Shown: in pieces, positions 25,323 to 33,812 of the stretch
Numbering within the stretch: the stretch's first letter is position 1
Layout: every line of letters starts with the position of its first letter
From: Streptomyces sp. TLI_105
Lineage (GTDB): Bacteria > Actinomycetota > Actinomycetes > Streptomycetales > Streptomycetaceae
NCBI RefSeq assembly: GCF_900105415.1
Contig: NZ_FNSM01000001.1
Location: 5,853,501 to 5,917,500 of the forward strand
Direction of reading: 5' to 3'
Length of the DNA: 64,000 nt
The notes under the pieces: model-generated
What the model was told of the DNA's origin: nothing
What the model saw: only the letters and a program-made list of their open reading frames with translations
The model's database searches: none
Made by a program: the position numbers and the translations under genes

Positions 25323-26279
25323 TCAACTACCGGAGCTGATCCGTTCCTGTTCCTGGGCATCTCGCGAGCTCTCCGGGCCCGCCTTCCCAGCGCCCGTCCG
25401 CTCTAGAGGCGGACCGCCCTGCGTGGCACCCTGTCCGATGTCCTGCGGGGTCGACGCCGCTGGCTCCACCAGCTTCGGCAGGCGGTGGGGGCGCGAGCCG
25501 TACCAGAAGTAGGACACGGTGAAGCCGAAGGACAGGCAGAGCATGCCGCCGACCGCGTCCATCCAGAAGTGGTTGGCGGTGGCGACGATGACGACGAGGG
25601 TCGCCGTCGGGTAGAGCAGGCCGAGGATCCTCGCCCAGGGCGCCCGGGCGAGCAGGAAGATGGTCAGTCCGCACCAGAGCGACCAGCCGATGTGCATCGA
25701 CGGCATCGCCGCGTACTGGTTCGACACGTGCTTGAGGTTGCCCGAGGCCATCGAGCCCCAGGTGTGGTGGACGAGCACCGTGTCGACGAAGTTCTGCCCG
25801 TTCATGAGCCGGGGCGGCGCGAGCGGGTACAGGTAGTAGCCGACCAGGGCCACACCGGTGGTCGCGAACAGGACCGTGCGGAACGCTCCGTAACGGCCCG
25901 GATGCCATCGGTACAGCCACACCAGCACACCGATGGTCACGACGAAGTGCAGCGTGGCGTAGTAGTAGTTCATCGAGACGATCAGCCATGTCACCGAGTT
26001 CACGGCATGGTTGACGGCGTGCTCGAAGGCGAGCCCGAGGGACTCCTCGGTCTTCCAGATCCAGTCGGCGTTCCGGAGCGCCTCGGCCTTCTGCTCCGGC
26101 ACCGCGTTGCGGATGAGCGAGTACGTCCAGTAGCTCACCGCGATGAGCAGGATCTCGAACCAGATGGTGGGGCGGCGGGGCGAGCGGGCGCGCAGCCGCG
26201 CGAACCTTCCCTCGTCGGCCACGATGGGTGACGACGGGGTCGTCCGGCTGTCCAAGCTCTTCACGGTCGTTTCACCCAT
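25323..26279 (-). CDS. PAP2 superfamily membrane phosphatase/transferase
   Basis: 318 aa from ATG 26279. Six hydrophobic helices. The sequence has the acid-phosphatase motifs of the inositolphosphotransferase-like PAP2 group: YPLAPPRLM (about 150), the C2 motif AAMPSMHIGWSLW (about 190) and the C3 motif ATANHFWMDAVGG (about 230). The first two thirds are similar to AUR1/IpcS-like proteins in actinobacteria that act on lipid phosphates or inositol lipids. The C-terminal 45 residues are polar and probably cytoplasmic. Divergent from nothing; the neighbour malR is on the same strand 74 bp upstream. Substrate unknown. Confidence 0.87.
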   Translation of the reverse strand: MGETTVKSLDSRTTPSSPIVADEGRFARLRARSPRRPTIWFEILLIAVSYWTYSLIRNAVPEQKAEALRNADWIWKTEESLGLAFEHAVNHAVNSVTWLIVSMNYYYATLHFVVTIGVLVWLYRWHPGRYGAFRTVLFATTGVALVGYYLYPLAPPRLMNGQNFVDTVLVHHTWGSMASGNLKHVSNQYAAMPSMHIGWSLWCGLTIFLLARAPWARILGLLYPTATLVVIVATANHFWMDAVGGMLCLSFGFTVSYFWYGSRPHRLPKLVEPAASTPQDIGQGATQGGPPLERTGAGKAGPESSRDAQEQERISSGS

Positions 26280-26353
26280 AGCGAGAGAGTCTGCCAGATC
26301 CCGCCCCCCGACCGATCATCCCTCGGTCGGGTTCCGGGTGCACCCGCTCCACC

Positions 26354-27388
26354 TCAGGAAGGAGTGCGCGCGGCCGCCGGAGCCGACGCGGTCGAACCGC
26401 GAACCACGAGCTCAGGCATGAAGACGAACTCGGAGTGCGGGGCCGGAGTGCCCCCCACCTCCTCCAGGAGCGCGCGGACCGCGGCCTGCCCCATCGCCTG
26501 CACCGGCTGCCGGATCGTGGTGAGCGGCGGGTCGGTGAACGCTATGAGCGGAGAGTCGTCGAAGCCGACGACCGAGACGTCCCGGGGGACGTCCAGGCCC
26601 TGCTGCCGGGCCGCCCGGATCGCGCCGAGCGCCATCATGTCGCTCGCGCAGACGATCGCCGTGCAGCCGCGGGAGATCAGCGCCCCGGCCGCGGCCTGCC
26701 CGCCCTCCAGGGTGTAGAGGGAGTGCTGGATCAGCTCCTCGGACTCCTCGGGGGAGAGGCCGAACCGCTCCGCCATGCCCTGCTGGAAGCCCTCTATCTT
26801 GCGCAGCACCGGCACGAACCGCTTCGGCCCGACGGCGAGACCGATCCGCGTGTGGCCGAGGGCGGCCAGGTGCGTCACGGCCAGCCGCATCGCCGCCCGG
26901 TCGTCGGGGGAGACGAAGGGCGCCTGGACCTTGGGGGAGAAGCCGTTGAGGAGGACGTACGGGACGCCCTTGCCGCGCAGCTGGTCGTAGCGCGTCATGT
27001 CGGCCGTGGTGTCGGCGTGCAGGCCGGAGACGAAGATGATGCCGGCGACGCCGCGCTCCACCAGCATGTCGGTGAGCTCGTCCTCGGTGGACCCGCCGGG
27101 GGTCTGGGTGGCGAGGACCGGGGTGTACCCCTGACGGGTCAGGGCCTGCCCGATGACCTGGGCGAGGGCGGGGAAGATCGGGTTGTCCAGCTCGGGGGTG
27201 ATGAGACCGACGAGTCCCGCGCTGCGCCGGCGCAGACGCACGGGCCGCTCGTAGCCGAGCACGTCGAGCGCGGCAAGGACGGACTCGCGGGTGGCGGTGG
27301 CCACTCCCGCCTTGCCGTTGAGCACGCGGCTGACTGTGGCCTCACTGACCCCCGCCTGGGCTGCGATGTCGGAGAGCCGCGCGGTCAT
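26354..27388 (-). CDS. malR: Maltose/maltodextrin repressor, LacI family
   Basis: 344 aa, matching the MalR/Reg1 repressor of Streptomyces. N-terminal LacI HTH and hinge: MTARLSDIAAQAGVSEATVS then RVLNGKAGVATATRESV, residues 1-55. The periplasmic-binding-like effector domain follows with GLVGLITPELDNPIFPAL and VVGFDDSPLIAFTDPPL. It is divergent from malEFG across 336 bp containing two inverted repeats. Known role: represses maltose uptake and extracellular amylase genes, relieved by maltose/maltodextrin. A close paralogue lies at 32620-33690. Confidence 0.93.
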   Translation of the reverse strand: MTARLSDIAAQAGVSEATVSRVLNGKAGVATATRESVLAALDVLGYERPVRLRRRSAGLVGLITPELDNPIFPALAQVIGQALTRQGYTPVLATQTPGGSTEDELTDMLVERGVAGIIFVSGLHADTTADMTRYDQLRGKGVPYVLLNGFSPKVQAPFVSPDDRAAMRLAVTHLAALGHTRIGLAVGPKRFVPVLRKIEGFQQGMAERFGLSPEESEELIQHSLYTLEGGQAAAGALISRGCTAIVCASDMMALGAIRAARQQGLDVPRDVSVVGFDDSPLIAFTDPPLTTIRQPVQAMGQAAVRALLEEVGGTPAPHSEFVFMPELVVRGSTASAPAAARTPS

Positions 27389-27459
27389 GAGGATGGACTG
27401 TACCGGTCACGGCGCGTATTGCCCACCGCTACCGCCAGGTCTCCTCCGACACCGTCCCG

Positions 27460-27475
27460 CTGCAAGGTCTTGCAG
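27460..27475. promoter_or_regulatory. Perfect 16-bp dyad in malR-malE gap (operator O1)
   Basis: CTGCAAG-GT-CTTGCAG, a perfect inverted repeat 72 bp from the malR start and 250 bp from malE. The CTTGCAG half-site is the sequence long associated with MalR/Reg1 sites at Streptomyces amylase and mal promoters, so this probably serves malR autoregulation. Confidence 0.65.
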
Positions 27476-27582
27476 TCCTTGCCGGCGCTTTGCCGGGGCA
27501 TTCGGGCGGGAAAAGGGCTCGATCTCCCCTGTCAAGCGATCCTTCGGCAACCTTCGGGACACGCGGATGTAACGATCGCCGG

Positions 27583-27607
27583 ACCTTGCAGAAAGTTCTC
27601 GCAAGGT
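27583..27607. promoter_or_regulatory. Inverted repeat upstream of malE (operator O2)
   Basis: ACCTTGC-N11-GCAAGGT, perfect 7-bp arms, 118 bp before the malE start and containing another CTTGCAG. It shares the TTGC-N11-GCAA form with the site before the alpha-amylase gene at 33759-33781. The rest of the 336-bp gap shows no gene. Confidence 0.65.
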
Positions 27608-27724
27608 CTTTCGGCGCGTTTTCATCCCTGTTACGTTCCTGGCAACCCGGAGCGCCGCGAGGGAGCGGTCGCATGAGGAAGGTTCCAGCCCCTCGTCACC
27701 CCCGGGATCATCGAAGGAGTTCAC

Positions 27725-29002
27725 ATGCGGCGTGGCATAGCGGCTACCGCGCTGGTCGCGGCCCTGGGCGTGACCCTGGCGGCGTGCGGCGGCAGCGACA
27801 GCGGTTCCAACGGCGGCTCGAAGAGCTCGGGCGAGCTCTCCGGCACCGTGACCTGGTGGGACACCTCCACGGTCGGCTCCGAGGACAAGGTCTTCAAGAA
27901 GGTCGCCGAGGACTTCACCAAGGCGCACCCCAAGGTCACCGTCAAGTACGTGAACGTGCCCTTCGGCGAGGCGCAGAACAAGTTCAAGAACGCCGCGCAG
28001 TCCGGCTCCGGCGCGCCCGACGTCATCCGCTCCGAGGTCGCCTGGACCCCCGAGTTCGCCGACCTCGGCTACCTCGCCCCGCTGGACGGCACCCCCGCCC
28101 TCAAGAACCAGGACGACTTCCTCAAGCAGGCCGCGGCCTCCACCAAGTACAAGGGCAAGACCTACGCCGTCCCGCAGGTCATCGACTCCATGGGCATCTT
28201 CTACAACAAGAAGATCTTCAAGGAAGCCGGTGTCACGGTCCCCAAGACCATCGACGAGCTCAAGGCCGTCTCCGCCAAGATCAAGCAGAAGACCGGCAAG
28301 ACCGGCCTGTACCTGCGCGGCGACGACGCCTACTGGTTCCTCTCCTTCCTGTACGGCGAGGGCGGCGACCTGGTCGACGCCGAGAACAAGAAGATCACCG
28401 TCGACAACCCGGCCGGCGTGAAGGCCTTCAAGGTCGTCAAGGACCTGGTGGACTCCGGCGCGGCCAAGACGGACGCGACCGACGGCTGGAACAACATGCA
28501 GACCGCCTTCAAGGAAGGCAAGGTCGCCATGATGATCAACGGCCCCTGGGCCGTCTCCGACACCTACGCCGGCAAGGAGTTCGCCGACAAGGCCAACCTG
28601 GGCATCGCCCCGGTCCCGGCCGGCTCGGGCGGCCAGGGCGCCCCGCAGGGCGGCCACAACCTCGCCGTCTACGCGGGCTCCAAGAACCTCGACGCCTCCT
28701 ACGCCTTCGCCGAGTACATGACCTCGGCCGAGACCCAGGCGAAGGTCTCGAAGGAGCTCAGCCTCCTCCCCACCCGCGAGTCGGTCTACATCAAGCCGGA
28801 CGTCGCGACCAACGAGATGATCTCGTTCTTCAAGCCGGTCGTCGACAAGGCCGTCGAGCGCCCCTGGATCCCGGAGACCGGCAGCCTCTTCGCGCCGCTC
28901 GTCACCGAGTACACCAAGGTCCTGACCGGCCAGACCACCCCGGAGACGGGAGCCAAGACGGTGGGCGACGGCTACCGCAAGCTCCTGAAGGACTGGAAGT
29001 AA
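27725..29002 (+). CDS. malE: Maltose/maltodextrin ABC transporter substrate-binding lipoprotein
   Basis: 425 aa from ATG 27725. A lipoprotein signal with lipobox LAAC around residue 20 is followed by a Gly/Ser linker and an extracytoplasmic solute-binding fold of family 1: GTVTWWDTSTVGSEDKVFKK, then PFGEAQNKFKNAAQSGSGAPDVIRSEVAW split over residues 80-110, and NGPWAVSDTYAGKEFADKA near 275. It binds maltodextrins at the cell surface and hands them to MalFG. First gene of malE-malF-malG-aglA, divergent from malR, with operator-like repeats upstream. The ATPase (MsiK in Streptomyces, serving several sugar importers) is not in this window. Confidence 0.94.
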   Translation: MRRGIAATALVAALGVTLAACGGSDSGSNGGSKSSGELSGTVTWWDTSTVGSEDKVFKKVAEDFTKAHPKVTVKYVNVPFGEAQNKFKNAAQSGSGAPDVIRSEVAWTPEFADLGYLAPLDGTPALKNQDDFLKQAAASTKYKGKTYAVPQVIDSMGIFYNKKIFKEAGVTVPKTIDELKAVSAKIKQKTGKTGLYLRGDDAYWFLSFLYGEGGDLVDAENKKITVDNPAGVKAFKVVKDLVDSGAAKTDATDGWNNMQTAFKEGKVAMMINGPWAVSDTYAGKEFADKANLGIAPVPAGSGGQGAPQGGHNLAVYAGSKNLDASYAFAEYMTSAETQAKVSKELSLLPTRESVYIKPDVATNEMISFFKPVVDKAVERPWIPETGSLFAPLVTEYTKVLTGQTTPETGAKTVGDGYRKLLKDWK

Positions 29003-29021
29003 CAGGAAGGCAGGCCGGCTG

Positions 29022-30035
29022 ATGGCTGTGGACACCACCGGCCAGTCGGTGGCGAAGGCCGCGGGCGACGACGTCGCCCGCGGCCGGAGCCGCGGAACTG
29101 GCAGTCACCGGGGCGTGCCGAAGCGCTCCCTCTCCACCCACTGGTACGCCTGGGCGATGGTCGCCCCGGTGACGATCGTGATCGCCGTGATCATCGGCTA
29201 CCCGCTGGTCCGCGGCATCTACCTGTCGCTGACCGACGCCAACGAGCGGAACGTCGCGCGGTCGATCGGTGTCAACCAGATCCCGGCCAGCTACGAGTTC
29301 GTCGGTCTGGACAACTACACCGACGCGATCACCGGAAGCCAGTTCCTCGGGACGCTCGGCTGGACGATCGTCTGGACCGTGTCCTGCGTGGCGCTGACCT
29401 TCGCCCTCGGCCTCGGCCTCGCCAACATCCTGAACCGCAGGATCGCCGGCCGCTCCGCCTACCGGCTGATGCTGATCCTGCCCTGGGCCGTGCCCGGCTT
29501 CGTCTCCGTCTTCGCCTGGCGCTTCCTCTACAACCAGGACAACGGCCTGCTCAACAAGGTCCTCGCGGGCGGCGGCATCGACGCCGTCCCGTGGCTCAAC
29601 GACCCGACCTGGGCCAAGCTCTCGGTCATCGCGACCAACGTCTGGCTCGGCGTCCCGTTCATGATGGTCGCCCTCCTCGGCGGACTCCAGTCCATCCCCG
29701 GCGAGCTGTACGAGGCCGCCGAGATGGACGGCGCGAGCGCCTGGCAGCGCTTCCGGCACATCACCATGCCGGGGCTCCGGTCCGTCAGCACCACCGTGAT
29801 CCTGCTGAGCACCATCTGGACCTTCAACATGTTCCCGGTGATCTTCCTGCTCACCCGGGGCGGGCCCGGCGAGGCCACCCAGATCCTCGTCACCCAGGCC
29901 TACAAGTTCTCCTTCGAGGTCAGCCCGCGCGACTTCGCCCAGTCGTCCACGTGGGGCGTGCTCATCCTGGTCCTCCTGATGGTCTTCGCCGCGTTCTACC
30001 AGCGCGTCCTCCGCAAGCAGGGAGAAGTCTGGTGA
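29022..30035 (+). CDS. malF: Maltose/maltodextrin ABC transporter permease MalF
   Basis: 337 aa from ATG 29022, 19 bp after malE. A 35-residue charged N-terminal tail precedes six to seven membrane helices. The conserved EAA loop that meets the ATPase is ELYEAAEMDGASAWQRFRHI near residue 228. The C-terminal MVFAAFYQRVLRKQGEVW is typical of actinobacterial sugar permeases. Forms the import pore with MalG. Its stop overlaps the malG start by 4 bp (GTGA). Confidence 0.94.
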   Translation: MAVDTTGQSVAKAAGDDVARGRSRGTGSHRGVPKRSLSTHWYAWAMVAPVTIVIAVIIGYPLVRGIYLSLTDANERNVARSIGVNQIPASYEFVGLDNYTDAITGSQFLGTLGWTIVWTVSCVALTFALGLGLANILNRRIAGRSAYRLMLILPWAVPGFVSVFAWRFLYNQDNGLLNKVLAGGGIDAVPWLNDPTWAKLSVIATNVWLGVPFMMVALLGGLQSIPGELYEAAEMDGASAWQRFRHITMPGLRSVSTTVILLSTIWTFNMFPVIFLLTRGGPGEATQILVTQAYKFSFEVSPRDFAQSSTWGVLILVLLMVFAAFYQRVLRKQGEVW

Positions 30036-30901
30036 CCACCACGACCCCCACCCCCCAGCCCCTGAACGCCCCGATCCGGGGACGCCGCTCCCCGCTCGCC
30101 TCGGTGGGCCTGCACGTCACGCTGATCGTCGCCTCCGTGATCGCCGTCTTCCCGGTGCTGTGGGTCCTGCTGACCTCGCTGAAGCCGGCGAAGTTCGCGA
30201 CCACCACGGACTTCTTCAAAGAGACGACGTTCGAGAACTACACGAACCTGCTGAACGACACCCCGTTCCTCACCTGGTTCGGCAACTCGCTGCTCGTCGC
30301 CGGCCTCACCACCGTCCTCGGCGTCTTCGTCTCCGCCACCACGGGCTACGCCGTCAGCCGCTTCCGGTTCCCCGGCAAGCGCGGCCTGATGTGGACGCTG
30401 CTCATCACCCAGATGTTCCCGGTCGCCGTCCTGATCGTGCCGATCTACAACATCATGGCGACGATGGGCCTGCTCAACCAGCCGGTCGGCCTGGTCATCA
30501 CGTACCTGACCATCGCCGTCCCGTTCTGCGCGTGGATGATGAAGGGCTTCTTCGACACCATCCCGCGCGAGATCGACGAGTCCGGCTACGTCGACGGCCT
30601 CACCCCGTTCGGCACCTTCTGGCGGCTCATCCTGCCGCTCGCCAAGCCGGGCATCGCGGTCACCGCCTTCTACTCCTTCATCACCGCCTGGGGCGAGGTC
30701 GCCTACGCCTCCGCCTTCATGGTCGGCGACGAGAACCTCACGCTCGCCGGCGGACTGCAGAAGTTCGTCAACCAGTACGGCGCCCAGTGGGGCCCGATGT
30801 CCGCGGCCTCCGTGCTCATCGCCCTCCCCGCCGCCCTGGTGTTCCTCTTCGCCCAGCGGCACCTGGTCACCGGCATGTCCGCCGGCGCCGTCAAGGGCTG
30901 A
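30032..30901 (+). CDS. malG: Maltose/maltodextrin ABC transporter permease MalG
   Basis: 289 aa from GTG 30032, overlapping malF. Six membrane helices and the EAA motif PREIDESGYVDGLTPFGTFW (about 185-204). Motifs VLWVLLTSLKPA near residue 45 and AVTAFYSFITAWGEVAYA near 210 are characteristic of carbohydrate-uptake-1 permeases. With MalF it forms the translocation pathway for maltodextrins gathered by MalE. The gene ends 48 bp before aglA, and no terminator is visible between them. Confidence 0.94.
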   Translation: MTTTTPTPQPLNAPIRGRRSPLASVGLHVTLIVASVIAVFPVLWVLLTSLKPAKFATTTDFFKETTFENYTNLLNDTPFLTWFGNSLLVAGLTTVLGVFVSATTGYAVSRFRFPGKRGLMWTLLITQMFPVAVLIVPIYNIMATMGLLNQPVGLVITYLTIAVPFCAWMMKGFFDTIPREIDESGYVDGLTPFGTFWRLILPLAKPGIAVTAFYSFITAWGEVAYASAFMVGDENLTLAGGLQKFVNQYGAQWGPMSAASVLIALPAALVFLFAQRHLVTGMSAGAVKG

Positions 30902-30949
30902 CGGTTGAACGCCCCACCTGTACGCCCCTCCTTACCTTCCAGGGAAGAC

Positions 30950-32623
30950 ATGACCCAGCATCTCGCCACCCCGGCCGACGTCCCCACCACCGGCACGCAC
31001 ACGGGCTGGTGGAGAGACGCCGTGATCTACCAGGTCTACCCGCGCAGCTTCGCCGACGGAAACGGCGACGGCATGGGCGACCTGGAGGGCGTCCGCAGCC
31101 GGCTGCCGTACCTCAAGGAGCTCGGCGTCGACGCCGTCTGGCTCTCCCCGTTCTACGCCTCGCCGCAGGCCGACGCCGGTTACGACGTCGCCGACTACCG
31201 GGCCATCGACCCCATGTTCGGCTCGCTCCTCGACGCCGACGCGCTGATCCGCGAGGCCCACGAACTGGGCCTGCGCATCATCGTCGACCTGGTCCCCAAC
31301 CACTCCTCCGACCAGCACGAGTGGTTCCAGCGCGCCCTGCGCGAGGGCCCCGGCTCGGTGCTCCGTGAGCGCTACCACTTCCGCCCCGGCAAGGGCAAGG
31401 ACGGCGAACTCCCGCCCAACGACTGGGAGTCCATCTTCGGCGGCCCCGCCTGGACCCGTACGGAGAACCCGGACGGCACCCCCGGCGACTGGTACCTCCA
31501 CCTCTTCGCCCCGGAGCAGCCCGACTTCAACTGGGAACACCCCGCCGTCCGCGACGAGTTCCGCTCCATCCTGCGCTTCTGGCTCGACATGGGCGTCGAC
31601 GGCTTCCGCGTCGACGTCGCCCACGGCCTGGTCAAGGCCGCCGGACTGCCCGACATCGGCGCCCACGACCAGCTGAAGCTGCTCGGCAACGACGTCATGC
31701 CCTTCTTCGACCAGGACGGCGTCCACCAGATCTACCGCTCCTGGCGGCAGATCCTCGCCGAGTACGACGGAGAGCGCATCCTCGTCGCCGAGGCCTGGAC
31801 CCCGACCGTCGACCGCACCGCGAACTACGTGCGCCCCGACGAGATGCACCAGGCCTTCAACTTCCAGTACCTGGGCACCCACTGGGACGCCGCCGAGCTC
31901 CGCACGGTCATCGACGCCTCGCTCGACGCGATGCGCCCGGTCGGCGCCCCCACCACCTGGGTGCTGTCCAACCACGACGTCACCCGGCACGCCACCCGCT
32001 TCGCCAACCCGGCGGGCCTCGGCACCCAGCTCCGCGAGGCCGGCGACCGCGAGCTCGGCCTGCGCCGCGCCCGCGCCGCGACCCTGCTCATGCTGGCCCT
32101 GCCCGGCTCCGCCTACGTCTACCAGGGCGAGGAGCTCGGCCTGCCGGACGTCACCGACCTGCCCGACGAGGTCCGGCAGGACCCGTCGTTCTGGCGGGCC
32201 AGCGGCCAGGACGGCTTCCGCGACGGCTGCCGGGTGCCGATCCCGTGGACCGTCGAGGGCTCCTCGTACGGCTTCGGCGACGGCGGCTCCTGGCTGCCGC
32301 AGCCCGCGACCTGGAGCGCCCTGAGCGTCGAGGCGCAGACCGGCGACCCCGGCTCCACCCTGGAGCTGTACCGCAGCGCGCTCGCCGTCCGGCGCGAGCG
32401 CCCCGAACTCGGTGCGGGCGATTCCGTCGAGTGGCTGGAGGCACCCGAGGGTGTGCTCTCCTTCCGCCGCGACGGATTCGTCTGCACCGCCAACACCACC
32501 GGCCGGGCCATCACCGTCCCGCTGCCCGGCCGGTATCTCCTCTCCAGCGGGGAGGTGGGCGGCTCCGCCGTGGAGGGGACGGTGGAGCTGCCCGCCGACA
32601 CCACCGTCTGGTGGGCGGCGTGA
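30950..32623 (+). CDS. aglA: Alpha-glucosidase, GH13 (oligo-1,4/1,6-glucosidase type)
   Basis: 557 aa from ATG 30950 with AGGGA upstream (a TTG at 30905 would add 15 residues). No signal peptide, so it is cytoplasmic and hydrolyses imported maltodextrins to glucose. GH13 regions are all present: WWRDAVIYQVYPRSFADGNG at residue 19, DLVPNHSSD (region I), VDGFRVDVAHG with the nucleophile Asp (about 220), VAEAW with the acid/base Glu (about 281) and LSNHDVTRH with the third Asp (about 343). Fourth gene of the mal operon; its stop overlaps the start of the second LacI gene by 4 bp. Confidence 0.93.
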   Translation: MTQHLATPADVPTTGTHTGWWRDAVIYQVYPRSFADGNGDGMGDLEGVRSRLPYLKELGVDAVWLSPFYASPQADAGYDVADYRAIDPMFGSLLDADALIREAHELGLRIIVDLVPNHSSDQHEWFQRALREGPGSVLRERYHFRPGKGKDGELPPNDWESIFGGPAWTRTENPDGTPGDWYLHLFAPEQPDFNWEHPAVRDEFRSILRFWLDMGVDGFRVDVAHGLVKAAGLPDIGAHDQLKLLGNDVMPFFDQDGVHQIYRSWRQILAEYDGERILVAEAWTPTVDRTANYVRPDEMHQAFNFQYLGTHWDAAELRTVIDASLDAMRPVGAPTTWVLSNHDVTRHATRFANPAGLGTQLREAGDRELGLRRARAATLLMLALPGSAYVYQGEELGLPDVTDLPDEVRQDPSFWRASGQDGFRDGCRVPIPWTVEGSSYGFGDGGSWLPQPATWSALSVEAQTGDPGSTLELYRSALAVRRERPELGAGDSVEWLEAPEGVLSFRRDGFVCTANTTGRAITVPLPGRYLLSSGEVGGSAVEGTVELPADTTVWWAA

Positions 32624-33690
32624 CGATCCCCCTGCCGCGGGGCGCCGGGAACGGCGCCCCGCGGCTCGCGGACATCGCCGCCCAGTCCGGGGTCAGCGAG
32701 GCCACCGTCAGCCGTGTCCTCAACGGCAAGGCGGGGGTGGCCGGCGCGACCCGGCACAAGGTCCTCGCGGCGCTCGACGTGCTCGGCTACGAGCGTCCCG
32801 TACGGCTCAAACGCCGCAGCGCGGGCCTCGTCGGGCTCGTCGTGCCCGAGCTGACCAACCCGATCTTCCCGGCCTTCGCGCAGGTCGTCGAGCAGGTCCT
32901 CGCCGGGCACGGCTACACCCCGGTCCTCTGCACCCAGATGCCCGGCGGCGCCACCGAGGACGAGCTCGTCGACCAGCTCGTGGAGCGCGGGGTGGCCGGC
33001 ATCGTCTTCCTCTCCGGGCTGCACGCGGACGCCACCGCCGACCCGGCGCGCTACGCCCGGCTGACCGAGCGCGGCGTCCCGTACGTCCTCATCAACGGCT
33101 ACAACGAGCACATCGACGCCAACTTCGTCTCCCCGGACGACCGGGCCGCGGCCAGGATGGCCGTCCGGCACCTGGTCGAGCTGGGCCACGAGCGGATCGG
33201 CCTCGCCATCGGCCCCACCCGGTACGTGCCCTCGCGCCGCAAGGCCGAGGGCTTCACCGCCGAGCTGTACGAACTCCTCGGCGTCGACCGGGCCGAGGCC
33301 GAACGGTTCATCAGGCCCACGCTCTTCGGCGTCGAGGGCGGGCACGCGGCCGCCGACATCCTGCTCCGCGAGGGCTGCACGGGCATCGTCTGCGGCTCCG
33401 ACCTGATGGCGCTCGGCGTGATCCGCGCCGTGCGCGCCCGTGGCCTCGACGTGCCCGGAGACGTCTCCGTCGTCGGCTTCGACGACTCGCCGCTCATCGC
33501 CTTCACCAGCCCCCCGCTCTCCACCGTGCGCCAGCCCGTGCAGGCCATGGCGACGGCGGCCGTCGGCGCGCTCCTGGAGGAGATCGAGGGGAATCCGGTG
33601 CAGCGCACGGAGTTCGTCTTCCAGCCGGAGCTGGTGGTGCGCGGTTCCACGGCGCAGCCGCCCGGCCGGCTTCCGCACGTCCTTTCGTAA
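32620..33690 (+). CDS. LacI family regulator, MalR paralogue
   Basis: 356 aa from GTG 32620, overlapping the aglA stop (GTGA), so it is translated as the last gene of the mal operon. A short N-terminal extension precedes an HTH nearly identical to MalR: PRLADIAAQSGVSEATVSRV then LNGKAGVAGATRHKV. The effector domain also follows MalR almost motif by motif (PELTNPIFPAFAQVV; DVSVVGFDDSPLIAFTSPP). Such identity in the recognition helix implies it binds the same operators. It stands just before the secreted amylase gene. It probably tunes the same regulon with another effector or affinity; experimental role unknown. Confidence 0.9.
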   Translation: MTIPLPRGAGNGAPRLADIAAQSGVSEATVSRVLNGKAGVAGATRHKVLAALDVLGYERPVRLKRRSAGLVGLVVPELTNPIFPAFAQVVEQVLAGHGYTPVLCTQMPGGATEDELVDQLVERGVAGIVFLSGLHADATADPARYARLTERGVPYVLINGYNEHIDANFVSPDDRAAARMAVRHLVELGHERIGLAIGPTRYVPSRRKAEGFTAELYELLGVDRAEAERFIRPTLFGVEGGHAAADILLREGCTGIVCGSDLMALGVIRAVRARGLDVPGDVSVVGFDDSPLIAFTSPPLSTVRQPVQAMATAAVGALLEEIEGNPVQRTEFVFQPELVVRGSTAQPPGRLPHVLS

Positions 33691-33758
33691 CAAGTTACGT
33701 CGAGGTGTCCGGAGGGTTGACCGGGCGCCGGGGCGCTCATACGGTCACGGCTGAAAAC

Positions 33759-33781
33759 AGTTGCTGACATTTTCGGCAACT
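33759..33781 (+). promoter_or_regulatory. Candidate MalR-type operator before alpha-amylase gene
   Basis: AGTTGC-N11-GCAACT, a perfect 6-bp dyad 32 bp before the amylase start, followed by TTCTTGCGACAG. It has the same TTGC-N11-GCAA layout as the malE site at 27583-27607. Together with CGTAAC-AA-GTTACG at 33689-33702 it marks the regulated promoter region. Confidence 0.6.
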
Positions 33782-33812
33782 TCTTGCGACAGTGAAGTCA
33801 GCAGGAGGAGAC

